DNA from: Sphingomonas sp. PsM26
GTDB taxonomy: Bacteria; Pseudomonadota; Alphaproteobacteria; Sphingomonadales; Sphingomonadaceae
DNA length: 64,000 nucleotides
NCBI GenBank assembly: GCA_030433805.1
Contig: JARUXA010000001.1
Location: forward strand, 310,001-374,000
Reading direction: 5' to 3'
Every line of letters begins with the position of its first letter. Position 1 is the first letter of the stretch. Positions 54,125 to 61,482 of this stretch are shown here, piece by piece. A program made the position numbers and the translations under genes. The notes under the pieces are model-generated. The model was given only the letters and a program-made list of their open reading frames with translations. It was not told the origin of the DNA and did no database searches.

Positions 54125-54154
54125 TGCCGTTCCGACGTGCAGTGTCGAACGGCA
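54125..54154. promoter_or_regulatory. Inverted repeat upstream of the RloC-like gene
   Basis: TGCCGTTC-C-GAC and GTC-GAACGGCA form an 11-bp interrupted stem with a short loop. It lies 110 bases before the start codon and could be an operator or RNA hairpin. No poly-T follows, so a terminator is less likely. Confidence 0.4.
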
Positions 54155-54215
54155 GGTCTTGCCAATAAATGACGTCCGGTGCATTCTTCGCAAACTACTA
54201 CGAAACTTCTTGGAA

Positions 54216-54251
54216 TTGACAGGAGATGCTGTTCAGCTCCTAACCTAGAAT
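54216..54251 (+). promoter_or_regulatory. Possible promoter with an internal palindrome before the RloC-like gene
   Basis: A perfect TTGACA (54216-54221) is followed at poor spacing by TAACCT (54241-54246) and TAGAAT (54246-54251). AGGAG-N11-CTCCT at 54221-54241 lies between the two boxes and could be a repressor site. The 19- or 24-base spacing makes the -10 assignment doubtful. Confidence 0.35.
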
Positions 54252-54263
54252 AAGGACGGGGCA

Positions 54264-56555
54264 TTGCTTGAGCGCTTCCAATTGCTTGCTAATATTGGCC
54301 AGTTTGACAGCGTTGCGGCGGCGGCGCAGCTGCCGTCACTGACAAAACTGAGCCTGATCTACGGCGAAAATGGTCGGGGCAAGACAACGCTCGCAGCGCT
54401 TCTCAAATCCGCGAGCAGCGGCGATCCTGCTGGTGTGCTCGAGCGCAAGCGCTTGGGTGCTGCCGATCCGCCGCATATCGTTATTTCGGTAGCGGGCACC
54501 AACCGCGTCTTTCAAAACGGTGGCTGGGATGTCGGGTCGCCCGAATTCGTCGTGTTCGACGATGCCTTTGTCGCGGCGAATGTCTGTTCGGGGATGGAGG
54601 TCGAGGCGGGGCACCGCCAGAACCTCCACGAGTTGATCCTTGGTGCTCAGGGCGTCACGCTCAATACCACGCTGGTCGGCCATGTCCGCCAGATCGAGGA
54701 ACACAGCAAGACAATCCGGCAACGCGAGGCAGCAGTGCCAGCCAACGTACGTGGGACGCTGAACGTTGATCAGTTCTGCGCGTTACCAGATGAGGCCGAT
54801 ATAGAAGCAAAGACTGAACAATCAGAGCGGGCGCTTGCCGCAGCACGCAATGCGCAAGCAATTCAGGCGCGTGGCACCTTCATCGCGCCGGTTCTTCCGG
54901 CGATCGATGTGGAGGCGATCAACGCCGTCCTTAGTCGCAATATAGACGATGTCGACGCCGATGCCATCGCCCGCGTACGTGCGCACCTCGCGAAGCTCGG
55001 CAAGGAAGGTGAGGAATGGGTCGCCAAGGGCGTGACTTTGATCCCGGCCGCGAGTGCTCCGGCTCAAGGCGAGGTCTGTCCGTTTTGTGAGCGAGATCTA
55101 ACGGGATCACCACTGTTTGCGCATTACCGCGCTTACTTCAGCGAGTCCTATGAGACGCTGAAAGGCGCAATCACCGATGCGGGCAAAACGTTTGCTGATG
55201 CGCATAACGGGGACTTACGCGCGGCTTTCGAGCGAGCGGTGCGTGAGGCGGGAGAAAACCGTACTTTCTGGGCCGCCTATATAGAGATGCCGGTGCTCTC
55301 GCTCGACACCGCAGCTATATTGCGCGCTTGGAACGCGGCGTATACGCCGGTGCTTAAGGCGTTGCGCGCCAAATACAGTGCGCCGTTAGAAGCAATCCAG
55401 TTGGACGAGGAGACGCTGGCGGCGATCGATACTTTTGACCAGGCACGCCAGTTCGTCTTTGACGTGATTGAACCGCTGCTCGCAAGGAATGCCGACATCG
55501 CGCTGGTGAAAGAGCAAGCGGCTGGTGCCAATGTCGCGACGGCTGAAGCCGATCTTAGCCGCCTAAAGACGATCAAGGCCCGCCATAGCGATCCGATGGC
55601 CGCAGTGTGCCAAGCGGTGATCAACGCCAAGACGGACAAGACCGCGACCGAGGCATTGCGCGATGCCGCGCGGATCGACCTCGACAGTTATCGTCAGAAC
55701 GTGTTTCCAGCCTACCAGCAAGCGATCAACGACTATCTCCAGCGATTTGGTGCCGGTTACCGGATCGACGCTGTCAACTCTGTCAACACTCTCGGTGGAT
55801 CGTCCTGCACCTACAGTGTCATCATTAATCAGGTCGCTGTACCTGTGACCGCGACTGACGGTGCAGCGTTTCGCAACACGTTGAGCGCGGGCGATCGCAA
55901 TACCCTTGCGCTTGCCTTCTTCTTTGCCTCGCTCGAGCAGAACGCCCAACTCGCCAACGCGGTCGTCGTGATCGACGATCCCATGACCAGCCTTGATGAG
56001 CATCGCTCGGTTGCGACGGTGCAGCAGATCCGGCTGCTGCTGGGGCGGGTCCGGCAGGTGATCGTCCTGTCGCACTTCAAACCGTATCTTTGCGAGGTTT
56101 GGAAAGGCGCTAACGTTAATGAGAGGAGCGCCTTTCTGGTTCGGCGCGACGGGCAAGGATCGTCAATCGTCGAATGGGACGTGCGCGAAGATTGCATTAC
56201 TGAGCACGATAAGAACCATGCGCTGGTCGCTGACTTTGTACGCACTGGTGATCCCCAACGAGAACGCCAAGCTGCAACCGCCCTTCGTCCCATGCTCGAG
56301 GCATTCCTGCGGGTCGCCTATCCGGAAGACTTTCCGCCAAGTACACTAATTGGCCCCTTCCTCAATCGCTGCCAACAGCGTCTCGGTCAGGTGAACCAGC
56401 TACTCGATCCGGCTGGCATCAACGAACTCCGGGGTCTGAAGGACTATGGCAACAATTTTCACCACGACGCTAATCCGGCTTGGCAAACGCAGGCGATCAA
56501 CAGTCAGGAGCTGACTGGTTTCTGCCGGCGGGTTTTGCAGTTCATCCGGAAATAG
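54264..56555 (+). CDS. RloC-like ABC/AAA_13 ATPase, putative anticodon nuclease
   Basis: 763 residues from TTG 54264, which has AAGGA seven bases upstream. The ATPase is ABC-like: Walker A GENGRGKT (34-41), signature LSAGDRNTLALAFFFA (from 540), Walker B VVVIDDPMTSLD (IDD 570-572) and H-loop VLSHF (H604). Between the halves lies a helical region with a zinc-hook-like pair VCPFCERDL (C272, C275). After the ATPase comes ALRPMLEAFLR (R675, E679) and later NNFHHD (H733, H734), resembling the Arg-x3-Glu...His nuclease triad of PrrC/RloC, though the spacing to His is longer than in PrrC. Foreign-looking codons (ATA, TTA) occur. The nuclease role is inference. Confidence 0.7.
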   Translation: MLERFQLLANIGQFDSVAAAAQLPSLTKLSLIYGENGRGKTTLAALLKSASSGDPAGVLERKRLGAADPPHIVISVAGTNRVFQNGGWDVGSPEFVVFDDAFVAANVCSGMEVEAGHRQNLHELILGAQGVTLNTTLVGHVRQIEEHSKTIRQREAAVPANVRGTLNVDQFCALPDEADIEAKTEQSERALAAARNAQAIQARGTFIAPVLPAIDVEAINAVLSRNIDDVDADAIARVRAHLAKLGKEGEEWVAKGVTLIPAASAPAQGEVCPFCERDLTGSPLFAHYRAYFSESYETLKGAITDAGKTFADAHNGDLRAAFERAVREAGENRTFWAAYIEMPVLSLDTAAILRAWNAAYTPVLKALRAKYSAPLEAIQLDEETLAAIDTFDQARQFVFDVIEPLLARNADIALVKEQAAGANVATAEADLSRLKTIKARHSDPMAAVCQAVINAKTDKTATEALRDAARIDLDSYRQNVFPAYQQAINDYLQRFGAGYRIDAVNSVNTLGGSSCTYSVIINQVAVPVTATDGAAFRNTLSAGDRNTLALAFFFASLEQNAQLANAVVVIDDPMTSLDEHRSVATVQQIRLLLGRVRQVIVLSHFKPYLCEVWKGANVNERSAFLVRRDGQGSSIVEWDVREDCITEHDKNHALVADFVRTGDPQRERQAATALRPMLEAFLRVAYPEDFPPSTLIGPFLNRCQQRLGQVNQLLDPAGINELRGLKDYGNNFHHDANPAWQTQAINSQELTGFCRRVLQFIRK

Positions 56556-56594
56556 GCCCGGGATCTGCCATTAACACGACATCATCTTCCCAAC

Positions 56595-56798
56595 ATGCGC
56601 CGCACCGAAGTGAACGAACGGCCAAGGTTGGGAGACGGCGAACTTTTCTTGCGCCTCTGCAACTGGGTCAATGCGGCGGCGGAGTGGAGTGCGGTCAGCT
56701 ACGCAATTATGATCGCCTCCACCGTCGAGCATCAGATCGCTATTGGCCGGATAGGGAATGGCCGCCTGAACAGTCTGGGATCTAGAGTCCGATTTTGA
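56595..56798 (+). CDS. Possible small ORF or remnant after the RloC-like gene
   Basis: A 67-residue frame starting ATG (MRRTEVNERPRLGDGELFLR), with a mildly hydrophobic middle (NWVNAAAEWSAVSYAIMIAS). It lacks a clear ribosome-binding site and I recognise no family. It may be a short accessory gene, a remnant of a longer one, or chance. Beyond it, 56799-56898 shows nothing. Confidence 0.25.
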   Translation: MRRTEVNERPRLGDGELFLRLCNWVNAAAEWSAVSYAIMIASTVEHQIAIGRIGNGRLNSLGSRVRF

Positions 56799-56898
56799 AG
56801 ATTCGTCAGGTGCGATGACGTCCGCTTGTCGAGACTCGAGGGGTCAACGACCAGTTTCGACGCGGCGTCCCCAAAGCTTAGCCAAACCCCTCACCCAC

Positions 56899-56932
56899 AA
56901 AAAACGCCGCGCGACAAGGTCGCGCGGCGTTC
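56899..56932 (-). terminator. Rho-independent terminator for the small acidic protein gene
   Basis: Perfect 13-bp stem AACGCCGCGCGAC / GTCGCGCGGCGTT with a three-base loop. On the minus strand it ends in TTTTTT, so it serves the gene at 56970-57173. Confidence 0.9.
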
Positions 56933-56969
56933 GTTCAGCGTTCCGTCCAACCCGGACGGCCATCCAGAC

Positions 56970-57173
56970 TCAGTCCTTGTCTTCGACGTCCCCGTCGACC
57001 GCGAGCGCGTCTTCCTCGTCTGCGTCGAGCGTCTCGCCGACGGTGTCGGCGATCAGGTCGAGCTGGTCGTACGTCGCGCTATACTCCTGCGTCTCGCCGC
57101 CCTCTTCCTCGATCGTGATCACATAGTCTTCGCCGGAACGGCTGACCGTGAACCCTGCCAATGTCTTCGCCAT
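56970..57173 (-). CDS. Small acidic protein of unknown function
   Basis: 67 residues. The first half is beta-like (LAGFTVSRSGEDYVITIEEE, then TQEYSATYDQLDLIADTVGE); the C-terminal third is very acidic (LDADEEDALAVDGDVEDKD). No signal peptide or membrane helix. The start ATG 57173 is supported by the GGAG-like purines in AGGAGAGCGACG just upstream on the minus strand. It has its own terminator and is divergent from the GTA cluster. I do not recognise a family; a small regulatory or anti-factor role is only a guess from its size and charge. Confidence 0.75.
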   Translation of the reverse strand: MAKTLAGFTVSRSGEDYVITIEEEGGETQEYSATYDQLDLIADTVGETLDADEEDALAVDGDVEDKD

Positions 57174-57285
57174 CGTCGCTCTCCTGTAGATACCAGCCGC
57201 CGAACGCCCGGAGCGTCGGAACGCTCCGCCGACCTTGCGCTGAATCAATCGCATTCCCGCAGCAGTAATTGACTCATCACCTATC

Positions 57286-57327
57286 TGGTACAAACAGCTT
57301 GACATCGCAACGCTGCTTTGGTACATA
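57286..57327 (+). promoter_or_regulatory. Candidate GTA promoter with direct repeats
   Basis: TGGTACA occurs at 57286-57292 and again at 57319-57325, 33 bases apart and extended on the right to ACAAACAG / ACATAACAG. Between them is a perfect -35 box TTGACA (57299-57304), followed after 17 bases by TACATA (57322-57327), a weak -10. The second repeat overlaps the -10, so a protein bound there could control the promoter. Confidence 0.5.
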
Positions 57328-57382
57328 ACAGGAACGATGAAGAATTGCGCACTGCCGCCGCGGGTCAAACCGGGGGTGGCGG

Positions 57383-57418
57383 AAACGGGCCGGGGCGGAG
57401 ACGCTTTCCGGCCCGTTT
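57383..57418 (+). promoter_or_regulatory. Leader hairpin in front of the GTA packaging genes
   Basis: A perfect 11-bp stem, AAACGGGCCGG (57383-57393) with CCGGCCCGTTT (57408-57418), and a 14-base loop. It lies between the candidate promoter and the Shine-Dalgarno run at 57433-57446. It could be an attenuator, an RNA stability element or a protein-binding site. Only three T residues follow, so plain termination is weak. Confidence 0.5.
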
Positions 57419-57447
57419 GCGTGGGCGCGAACCGGGAGGAGAGGGTG

Positions 57448-57951
57448 ATGGGGCTTCGACCAAGAAATGCAGCCGCGACGGCGACGCTGACGGCGACTCG
57501 CCCGACCGCTTTCACGGGCCGCAAATGGGTCCGCTGGACTCAACGCATGAAGGCCGAGTTTCTCGATAACCTGGCGGGCAGCTGCAACGTCAAGGCATCG
57601 GCCGAGGCGATCGGGGTCAATGTGATTTCGGTCTATGCGTTGCGCCGACGCGACGCCGAATTCGCGCTCAACTGGCAGATCGCGCTCGCCAGCGGCTATC
57701 AGTTGCTCGAGACGCTGGTGCTCGGGCATGTCCTGTCCGGGGCGTCGCGCGACGCCGGGATCGAGACGCCGCACAATGCCGGGACGCTCGACATGGATAC
57801 GGCGCTGCGCCTGCTGAGCGCGCATCGCAACGCCGCGGGGAAACCTTCCGACACGGCAGGTCCGCCGCGCCGTCGCTCGGACATGGCCGAGACCGATGCG
57901 GCGATCCTCAAGAAGCTCAGCGCGATCGAGAAGCGCCGGGGTGCGGCATGA
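57448..57951 (+). CDS. GTA terminase small subunit-like protein (g1-type)
   Basis: 167 residues from ATG 57448, which has a strong GGGAGGAGAGG upstream; ATG 57337 is in frame but would put the leader hairpin inside the gene. The core reads KWVRWTQRMKAEFLDNLAGS, then NVKASAEAIGVNVISVYALR, a helix-turn-helix of the terminase small-subunit type, and RRRDAEFALNWQIALASGYQ. It is coupled to TerL by ATGA. It would recognise DNA for packaging into GTA particles. GTA small terminases are divergent, so the match is by layout and position. Confidence 0.8.
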   Translation: MGLRPRNAAATATLTATRPTAFTGRKWVRWTQRMKAEFLDNLAGSCNVKASAEAIGVNVISVYALRRRDAEFALNWQIALASGYQLLETLVLGHVLSGASRDAGIETPHNAGTLDMDTALRLLSAHRNAAGKPSDTAGPPRRRSDMAETDAAILKKLSAIEKRRGAA

Positions 57952-59327
57952 GCGGCGCTCCTCCCCGCCGGGCAAAACGCCCGGCGAAACGCCCGGCGGG
58001 GGGCACCGCGGAAGCCTCGACCGCCGCTTATGTCGAACGGATCCTTGCCTTGTCGGCGGAGGAGCGCGCGGAACTGTTGCGCGGGCTGAGCGCGCCGCAG
58101 CGCCGGACGCTCAACGACGCGTGGTTCCTCTGGGCGCATCCGGGGCAACTCGCCCCGCCCGGTGACTGGCGCGTGTGGCTGATCCGGGCGGGGCGCGGGT
58201 TCGGCAAGACGCGTGCGGGCGCGGAATGGGTGAGCGAGATCGCGCGGTCGATGCCCGGCGCGCGGATCGCTCTGGTCGGCGCGACGATCGACGACGTGCG
58301 GCGCGTGATGGTCGAGGGGGAAAGCGGGCTGGTCTCGGTCGCGCGGGTCGACGAGCCGGTCGATTATCGCCGTGCGGCGGGCGAGATCGTCTTCGCGTCG
58401 GGCGCGCGCGCGGCGATCTTCTCGGCGGCGAACCCCGAGACGTTGCGCGGGCCGGAACATCATGCGGCGTGGTGCGACGAGCTGGCGAAGTGGCGCTACG
58501 GGGACGCGGCGTGGGACAATCTGATGTTGGGGATGCGGCTGGGGGACACTCCGCGCGTGCTGGTGACGACGACGCCCAGGCCGATCGCGCTGATGCGGCG
58601 GGTGATGGCGCTGGGCGGGCTGGTCCAGACGGTCGGGCGGACGCAGGACAATCCGCATTTGCCCGACACGTTCCTCGCGGCGCTGGAGGAAGCCTATGGC
58701 GGCACGCGGCTCGCGCGGCAGGAGATTGCGGGCGAGCTGATCGAGGAAGCGGAAGGGGCGTTGTGGCGGCGCGCGCAATTCGATGCGTGCCGGGTAGCGG
58801 CGGCGCCTGCGCTTACGCGGACGATCGTCGCGGTCGATCCGCCCGCGGGGACCGATTCGGGGCGGGGGGATGCGTGCGGAATCGTCGCGGTTGGGCTGGG
58901 GCGCGACGGGCGCGGCTATGTGCTGGAGGATGCGAGCGTTTCGGGCTTGTCGCCGGAAGGCTGGGCGCAGGCGGTCGCGGCGTGCGCGGCGCGGCACGGT
59001 GCCGACCGCGTGATCGCGGAGAAGAACCAGGGCGGCAAGATGGTCGAGAGTGTGTTGCTCGCGGCGGATGCGGGGCTGCCGTTGCGGCTGGCCCATGCCG
59101 GCACGGGCAAGGTCGCGCGCGCCGAGCCGGTGTCGATCCTGTACGAGCGCGGCCGGGTCTCGCATGTCGGGGCGTTTCCCGAACTCGAGACCGAGCTGTG
59201 CGGGCTGGTCGTCGGCGGCGGGTATCAGGGGCCGGGGCGGTCGCCCGACCGGGCGGATGCTCTGGTGTGGGCGCTGGGCGAGCTGATGATCGCGAAGCGC
59301 CGTACCGCCCGCGTCCGGCCGACCTGA
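57948..59327 (+). CDS. GTA terminase large subunit (DNA-packaging protein, g2)
   Basis: 459 residues. ATPase Walker A is GRGFGKT (82-88) in IRAGRGFGKTRAGAEWVSEI. The Walker B region is HHAAWCDELAKWRYGDAAWD. The nuclease half starts RTIVAVDPPAGTDSGRGDAC with the metal-binding aspartates, followed by VIAEKNQGGKMVESVLLAAD and DRADALVWALGELM. It packages host DNA into GTA heads. Unlike in Rhodobacter capsulatus, the portal gene does not follow directly: three other genes lie between. Confidence 0.92.
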   Translation: MSGAPPRRAKRPAKRPAGGTAEASTAAYVERILALSAEERAELLRGLSAPQRRTLNDAWFLWAHPGQLAPPGDWRVWLIRAGRGFGKTRAGAEWVSEIARSMPGARIALVGATIDDVRRVMVEGESGLVSVARVDEPVDYRRAAGEIVFASGARAAIFSAANPETLRGPEHHAAWCDELAKWRYGDAAWDNLMLGMRLGDTPRVLVTTTPRPIALMRRVMALGGLVQTVGRTQDNPHLPDTFLAALEEAYGGTRLARQEIAGELIEEAEGALWRRAQFDACRVAAAPALTRTIVAVDPPAGTDSGRGDACGIVAVGLGRDGRGYVLEDASVSGLSPEGWAQAVAACAARHGADRVIAEKNQGGKMVESVLLAADAGLPLRLAHAGTGKVARAEPVSILYERGRVSHVGAFPELETELCGLVVGGGYQGPGRSPDRADALVWALGELMIAKRRTARVRPT

Positions 59328-59336
59328 GGTCTGGGG

Positions 59337-59732
59337 TCAGTTCGCGACGCCGGTTCGCCCGGTGTTGGGCGGAAAGACGACCTTCGGGCGGGTATAGGCG
59401 GTGTACATCGCGCGGCCCCAGCCATCGACCGAGAAGATATCCGCACGACGGCGCATCTCGGCGAAGCGCAGCTGGATCCGATCGAGCTTCTGCTGCAGCT
59501 GCGCCTTGTGGTCGGGGGTCAGCGTGCCACCGTCGCGCGCCTGCTGGTCGAGCGCTTCGGTGCGCAGCGCGATCAGGCGATTGCGATGCGTGATGTCCGC
59601 CGAGACGCTGGTCGGAGTCGGGATGTAGAGGATGCCCTGGGCGACATTGGGGTAGGGCGCGTCGATTCCGCGGCTCGGGACGACGGTTGGCGTGGTCGCG
59701 GCGGCAGCAGCGGCAAGCAGGATCGGGAGCAT
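59337..59732 (-). CDS. Exported hypothetical protein inside the GTA cluster
   Basis: 131 residues with a short Sec signal (MLPILLAAAAAATTPTVVPS). The mature part has a helical, charged middle (HRNRLIALRTEALDQQARDG, then LTPDHKAQLQQKLDRIQLRF) and a polar tail. No family recognised. ATG 59732 has AAAGGAG six bases upstream. It is transcribed against the GTA genes and ends only nine bases from the terL stop, so it is an insertion into, not a member of, the phage-like operon. Confidence 0.78.
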   Translation of the reverse strand: MLPILLAAAAAATTPTVVPSRGIDAPYPNVAQGILYIPTPTSVSADITHRNRLIALRTEALDQQARDGGTLTPDHKAQLQQKLDRIQLRFAEMRRRADIFSVDGWGRAMYTAYTRPKVVFPPNTGRTGVAN

Positions 59733-59920
59733 GATTTTCTCCTTTGTCGTCCGAGTCTTGATCTCGACTGGACCGATACTGCCACATCGTGTGGTTTCGT
59801 CAAATCATCCATCGTTTCGAGCACGTTCGTTTGTGGAGCGTTTGGATGTAAAAACCGTTTCACAAAAGTGACGTATATGTGTCATCAAACTGCAACAGAC
59901 CGAAAACGGGAGACGGAGCG

Positions 59921-60235
59921 ATGATCAGGACCTTGGCGATGGGTTTGGTTGCGGTGGCGGGTTTCTCGAGCCTTGCGGTCGCGGCACCCCGACCGACCGA
60001 CGCGGTGCGTTCGGTCGAGGCGAGCGCGCAGGTCGACCCGCGCGATGGCGGCGCGCAAATCGAACTGGCCAACGCCTATGTCCGCGCCGGGCGCAGCGGG
60101 GATGCGGCGGCGGTCTATCGCCGCGCGCTGACGCTCGACAATGTGATGCTCGAGACGCGGACCGGGGATGCGATCTGGTCGCATCAGGTCGCGCGGCACA
60201 TGCTGGCGCGCGCACCGGTGCTCGCTTCGCGCTGA
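59921..60235 (+). CDS. Small exported TPR-like protein
   Basis: 104 residues. A signal peptide (MIRTLAMGLVAVAGFSSLAV, cleaved near VAAP) precedes one TPR-like helix pair (GGAQIELANAYVRAGRSGDA followed by AAVYRRALTLDNVMLE). Its function is unknown. ATG 59921 has GGAG upstream; an in-frame start at 59879 would destroy the signal peptide. It lies between the exported hypothetical gene and the spermidine-synthase-like gene. About 190 AT-richer bases before it may hold divergent promoters. Confidence 0.75.
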   Translation: MIRTLAMGLVAVAGFSSLAVAAPRPTDAVRSVEASAQVDPRDGGAQIELANAYVRAGRSGDAAAVYRRALTLDNVMLETRTGDAIWSHQVARHMLARAPVLASR

Positions 60236-60339
60236 TTGCGGCTGCCAAGCGGCGTGGCTTTTCGCTGCGCCGCTCGGTAGGGACGCAGGCCTCGCGCAGC
60301 CGTCCCGGTGTGCGGATGACGGCAGGATAGGGCGTCCCC

Positions 60340-61011
60340 ATGGTACCGCGCGAATTGATCGACACGGCGCAGATCCCCGGCGGGGACGAAATGACGCTGT
60401 ACCGGCGCGGGGCCGACTTCATGATCGTGGTCGATCGCAACGAACTGATGAGCACGCGGATGAACGGCTCCGAGGAGGCGCTGGGCACGATGGCGTGTGC
60501 ACGGGTTGCGAAGGTTGCTGCGCCGCGGGTGCTGATCGGCGGGTACGGGATGGGGTTTACCTTGCGCGCGGTGCTCGGCGTGGTTGGCGCGCGCGCGGAA
60601 GTGGTGGTGGCGGAGCTGGTGCCGCAGATCCTGGCGTGGGCGCGTGGGCCGATGGCGGCGGTGGCGGACGGCTGCCTCGACGATCCTCGGGTACGGGTGT
60701 TCGAGGGCGATGTCGCGGAGGCGATTCTGGCCCCCGAGGGTGGCTATGATGCGATCCTGCTCGACGTCGACAATGGGCCGGACGGGCTGGTCCGCGCGGA
60801 AAACAACCGGCTGTATGCGCCGCGCGGGCTGTCGGCGGCGCGGATGGCGTTGCGGCCGGGGGGTGTGCTGGCGATCTGGTCGGCGGCGCCCGATGCGCGC
60901 TTCGTCACGCGGTTGAAGGCGGCGGGGTTCCTGGTCGACGAGGTCGCGGTCAAGGCGCGGCAGAACGGCAAGGGGCCGCGGCACGTGATCTGGTTCGCGA
61001 CGCGGGGGTGA
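60340..61011 (+). CDS. Spermidine synthase-like SAM-binding protein
   Basis: 223 residues. The Rossmann core has LIGGYGMGFTLRAVLGVVGA (nucleotide loop), the acidic strand AEVVVAELVPQILAWARGPM, and YDAILLDVDNGPDGLVRAEN, then RLYAPRGLSAARMALRPGGV. This matches spermidine-synthase-like methyltransferase-fold proteins. The N-terminal beta domain of true polyamine synthases is reduced, so the substrate is unclear. It sits inside the GTA cluster between terminase and portal. A start at 60340 has no strong ribosome-binding site. Confidence 0.82.
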   Translation: MVPRELIDTAQIPGGDEMTLYRRGADFMIVVDRNELMSTRMNGSEEALGTMACARVAKVAAPRVLIGGYGMGFTLRAVLGVVGARAEVVVAELVPQILAWARGPMAAVADGCLDDPRVRVFEGDVAEAILAPEGGYDAILLDVDNGPDGLVRAENNRLYAPRGLSAARMALRPGGVLAIWSAAPDARFVTRLKAAGFLVDEVAVKARQNGKGPRHVIWFATRG

Positions 61012-61057
61012 GGGGGCGGGATTGCGCCCGCGTCACCTGAGGTCGCAATTCATCCTC

Positions 61058-61369
61058 CGTTCGCCCTGAGCGTAGTCGAAGGGCTAGCGCTGCGCGTGAG
61101 GCTTCGACTTCGCTCAGCCCGAACGGATGGGGGATGCCCCCGCGCCGGCTGCGTTCGCAATTCATCCTCCGTTCGCCCTGAGCGCAGTCGAAGGGCTAGC
61201 GCTGTGCGTAGGGCTTCGACTTCGCTCAGCCCGAACGGGTGGGGGATGCCCCCGCGCCGGCTGCGTTCGCATTTCATCCTCCGTTCGCCCTGAGCGTAGT
61301 CGAAGGGCTAGCGCTGCGCGTGGGGCTTCGACTTCGCTCAGCCCGAACGGGTGGGGGATGTGAAGACTG
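61058..61369. repeat. Three tandem 112-base units of family D palindromes
   Basis: The arm CGTTCGCCCTGAGCG begins at 61058, 61170 and 61282, exactly 112 bases apart. Each unit has the inverse arm CTTCGACTTCGCTCAGCCCG and a linker GCCCCCGCGCCGGCTGCGTT. Units differ by only a few bases. No gene lies in 61012-61482. Confidence 0.92.
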
Positions 61370-61482
61370 GTCCCGCCAGGGCGCGTACCGGATGACGGAT
61401 TGAACAGGCATCGGCGGCGTTAAATACCGCGCGCCAATCATGGCGTGCGGCGTCAACGCCCGCCTCCTCACAGGAGAACATC

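Larger units (their letters stand above)
53786..54263. other. AT-rich 478-base stretch without a gene, left flank of the island
   Basis: I see no convincing coding sequence or RNA gene. Base composition drops (27 G+C in the 60 bases 54181-54240, against about 40 in typical lines of this window). It contains an inverted repeat at 54125-54154 and a promoter-like region just before the RloC-like gene. Confidence 0.6.

Noticed and set aside
53986..54264. A 92-residue minus-strand frame left of the RloC-like gene
   Set aside because: No ribosome-binding site, no family resemblance, and it lies in the AT-rich non-coding stretch.
54264..56555. Annotation as an SMC/RecN DNA-repair protein or OLD-family nuclease
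   Set aside because: There is no long symmetrical coiled coil as in SMC/RecN and no TOPRIM motif as in OLD. The motif order fits the AAA_13/RloC type better.
61058..61369. CRISPR array
   Set aside because: The repeat units are 112 bases long, contiguous and internally palindromic, with no variable spacers and no cas genes.
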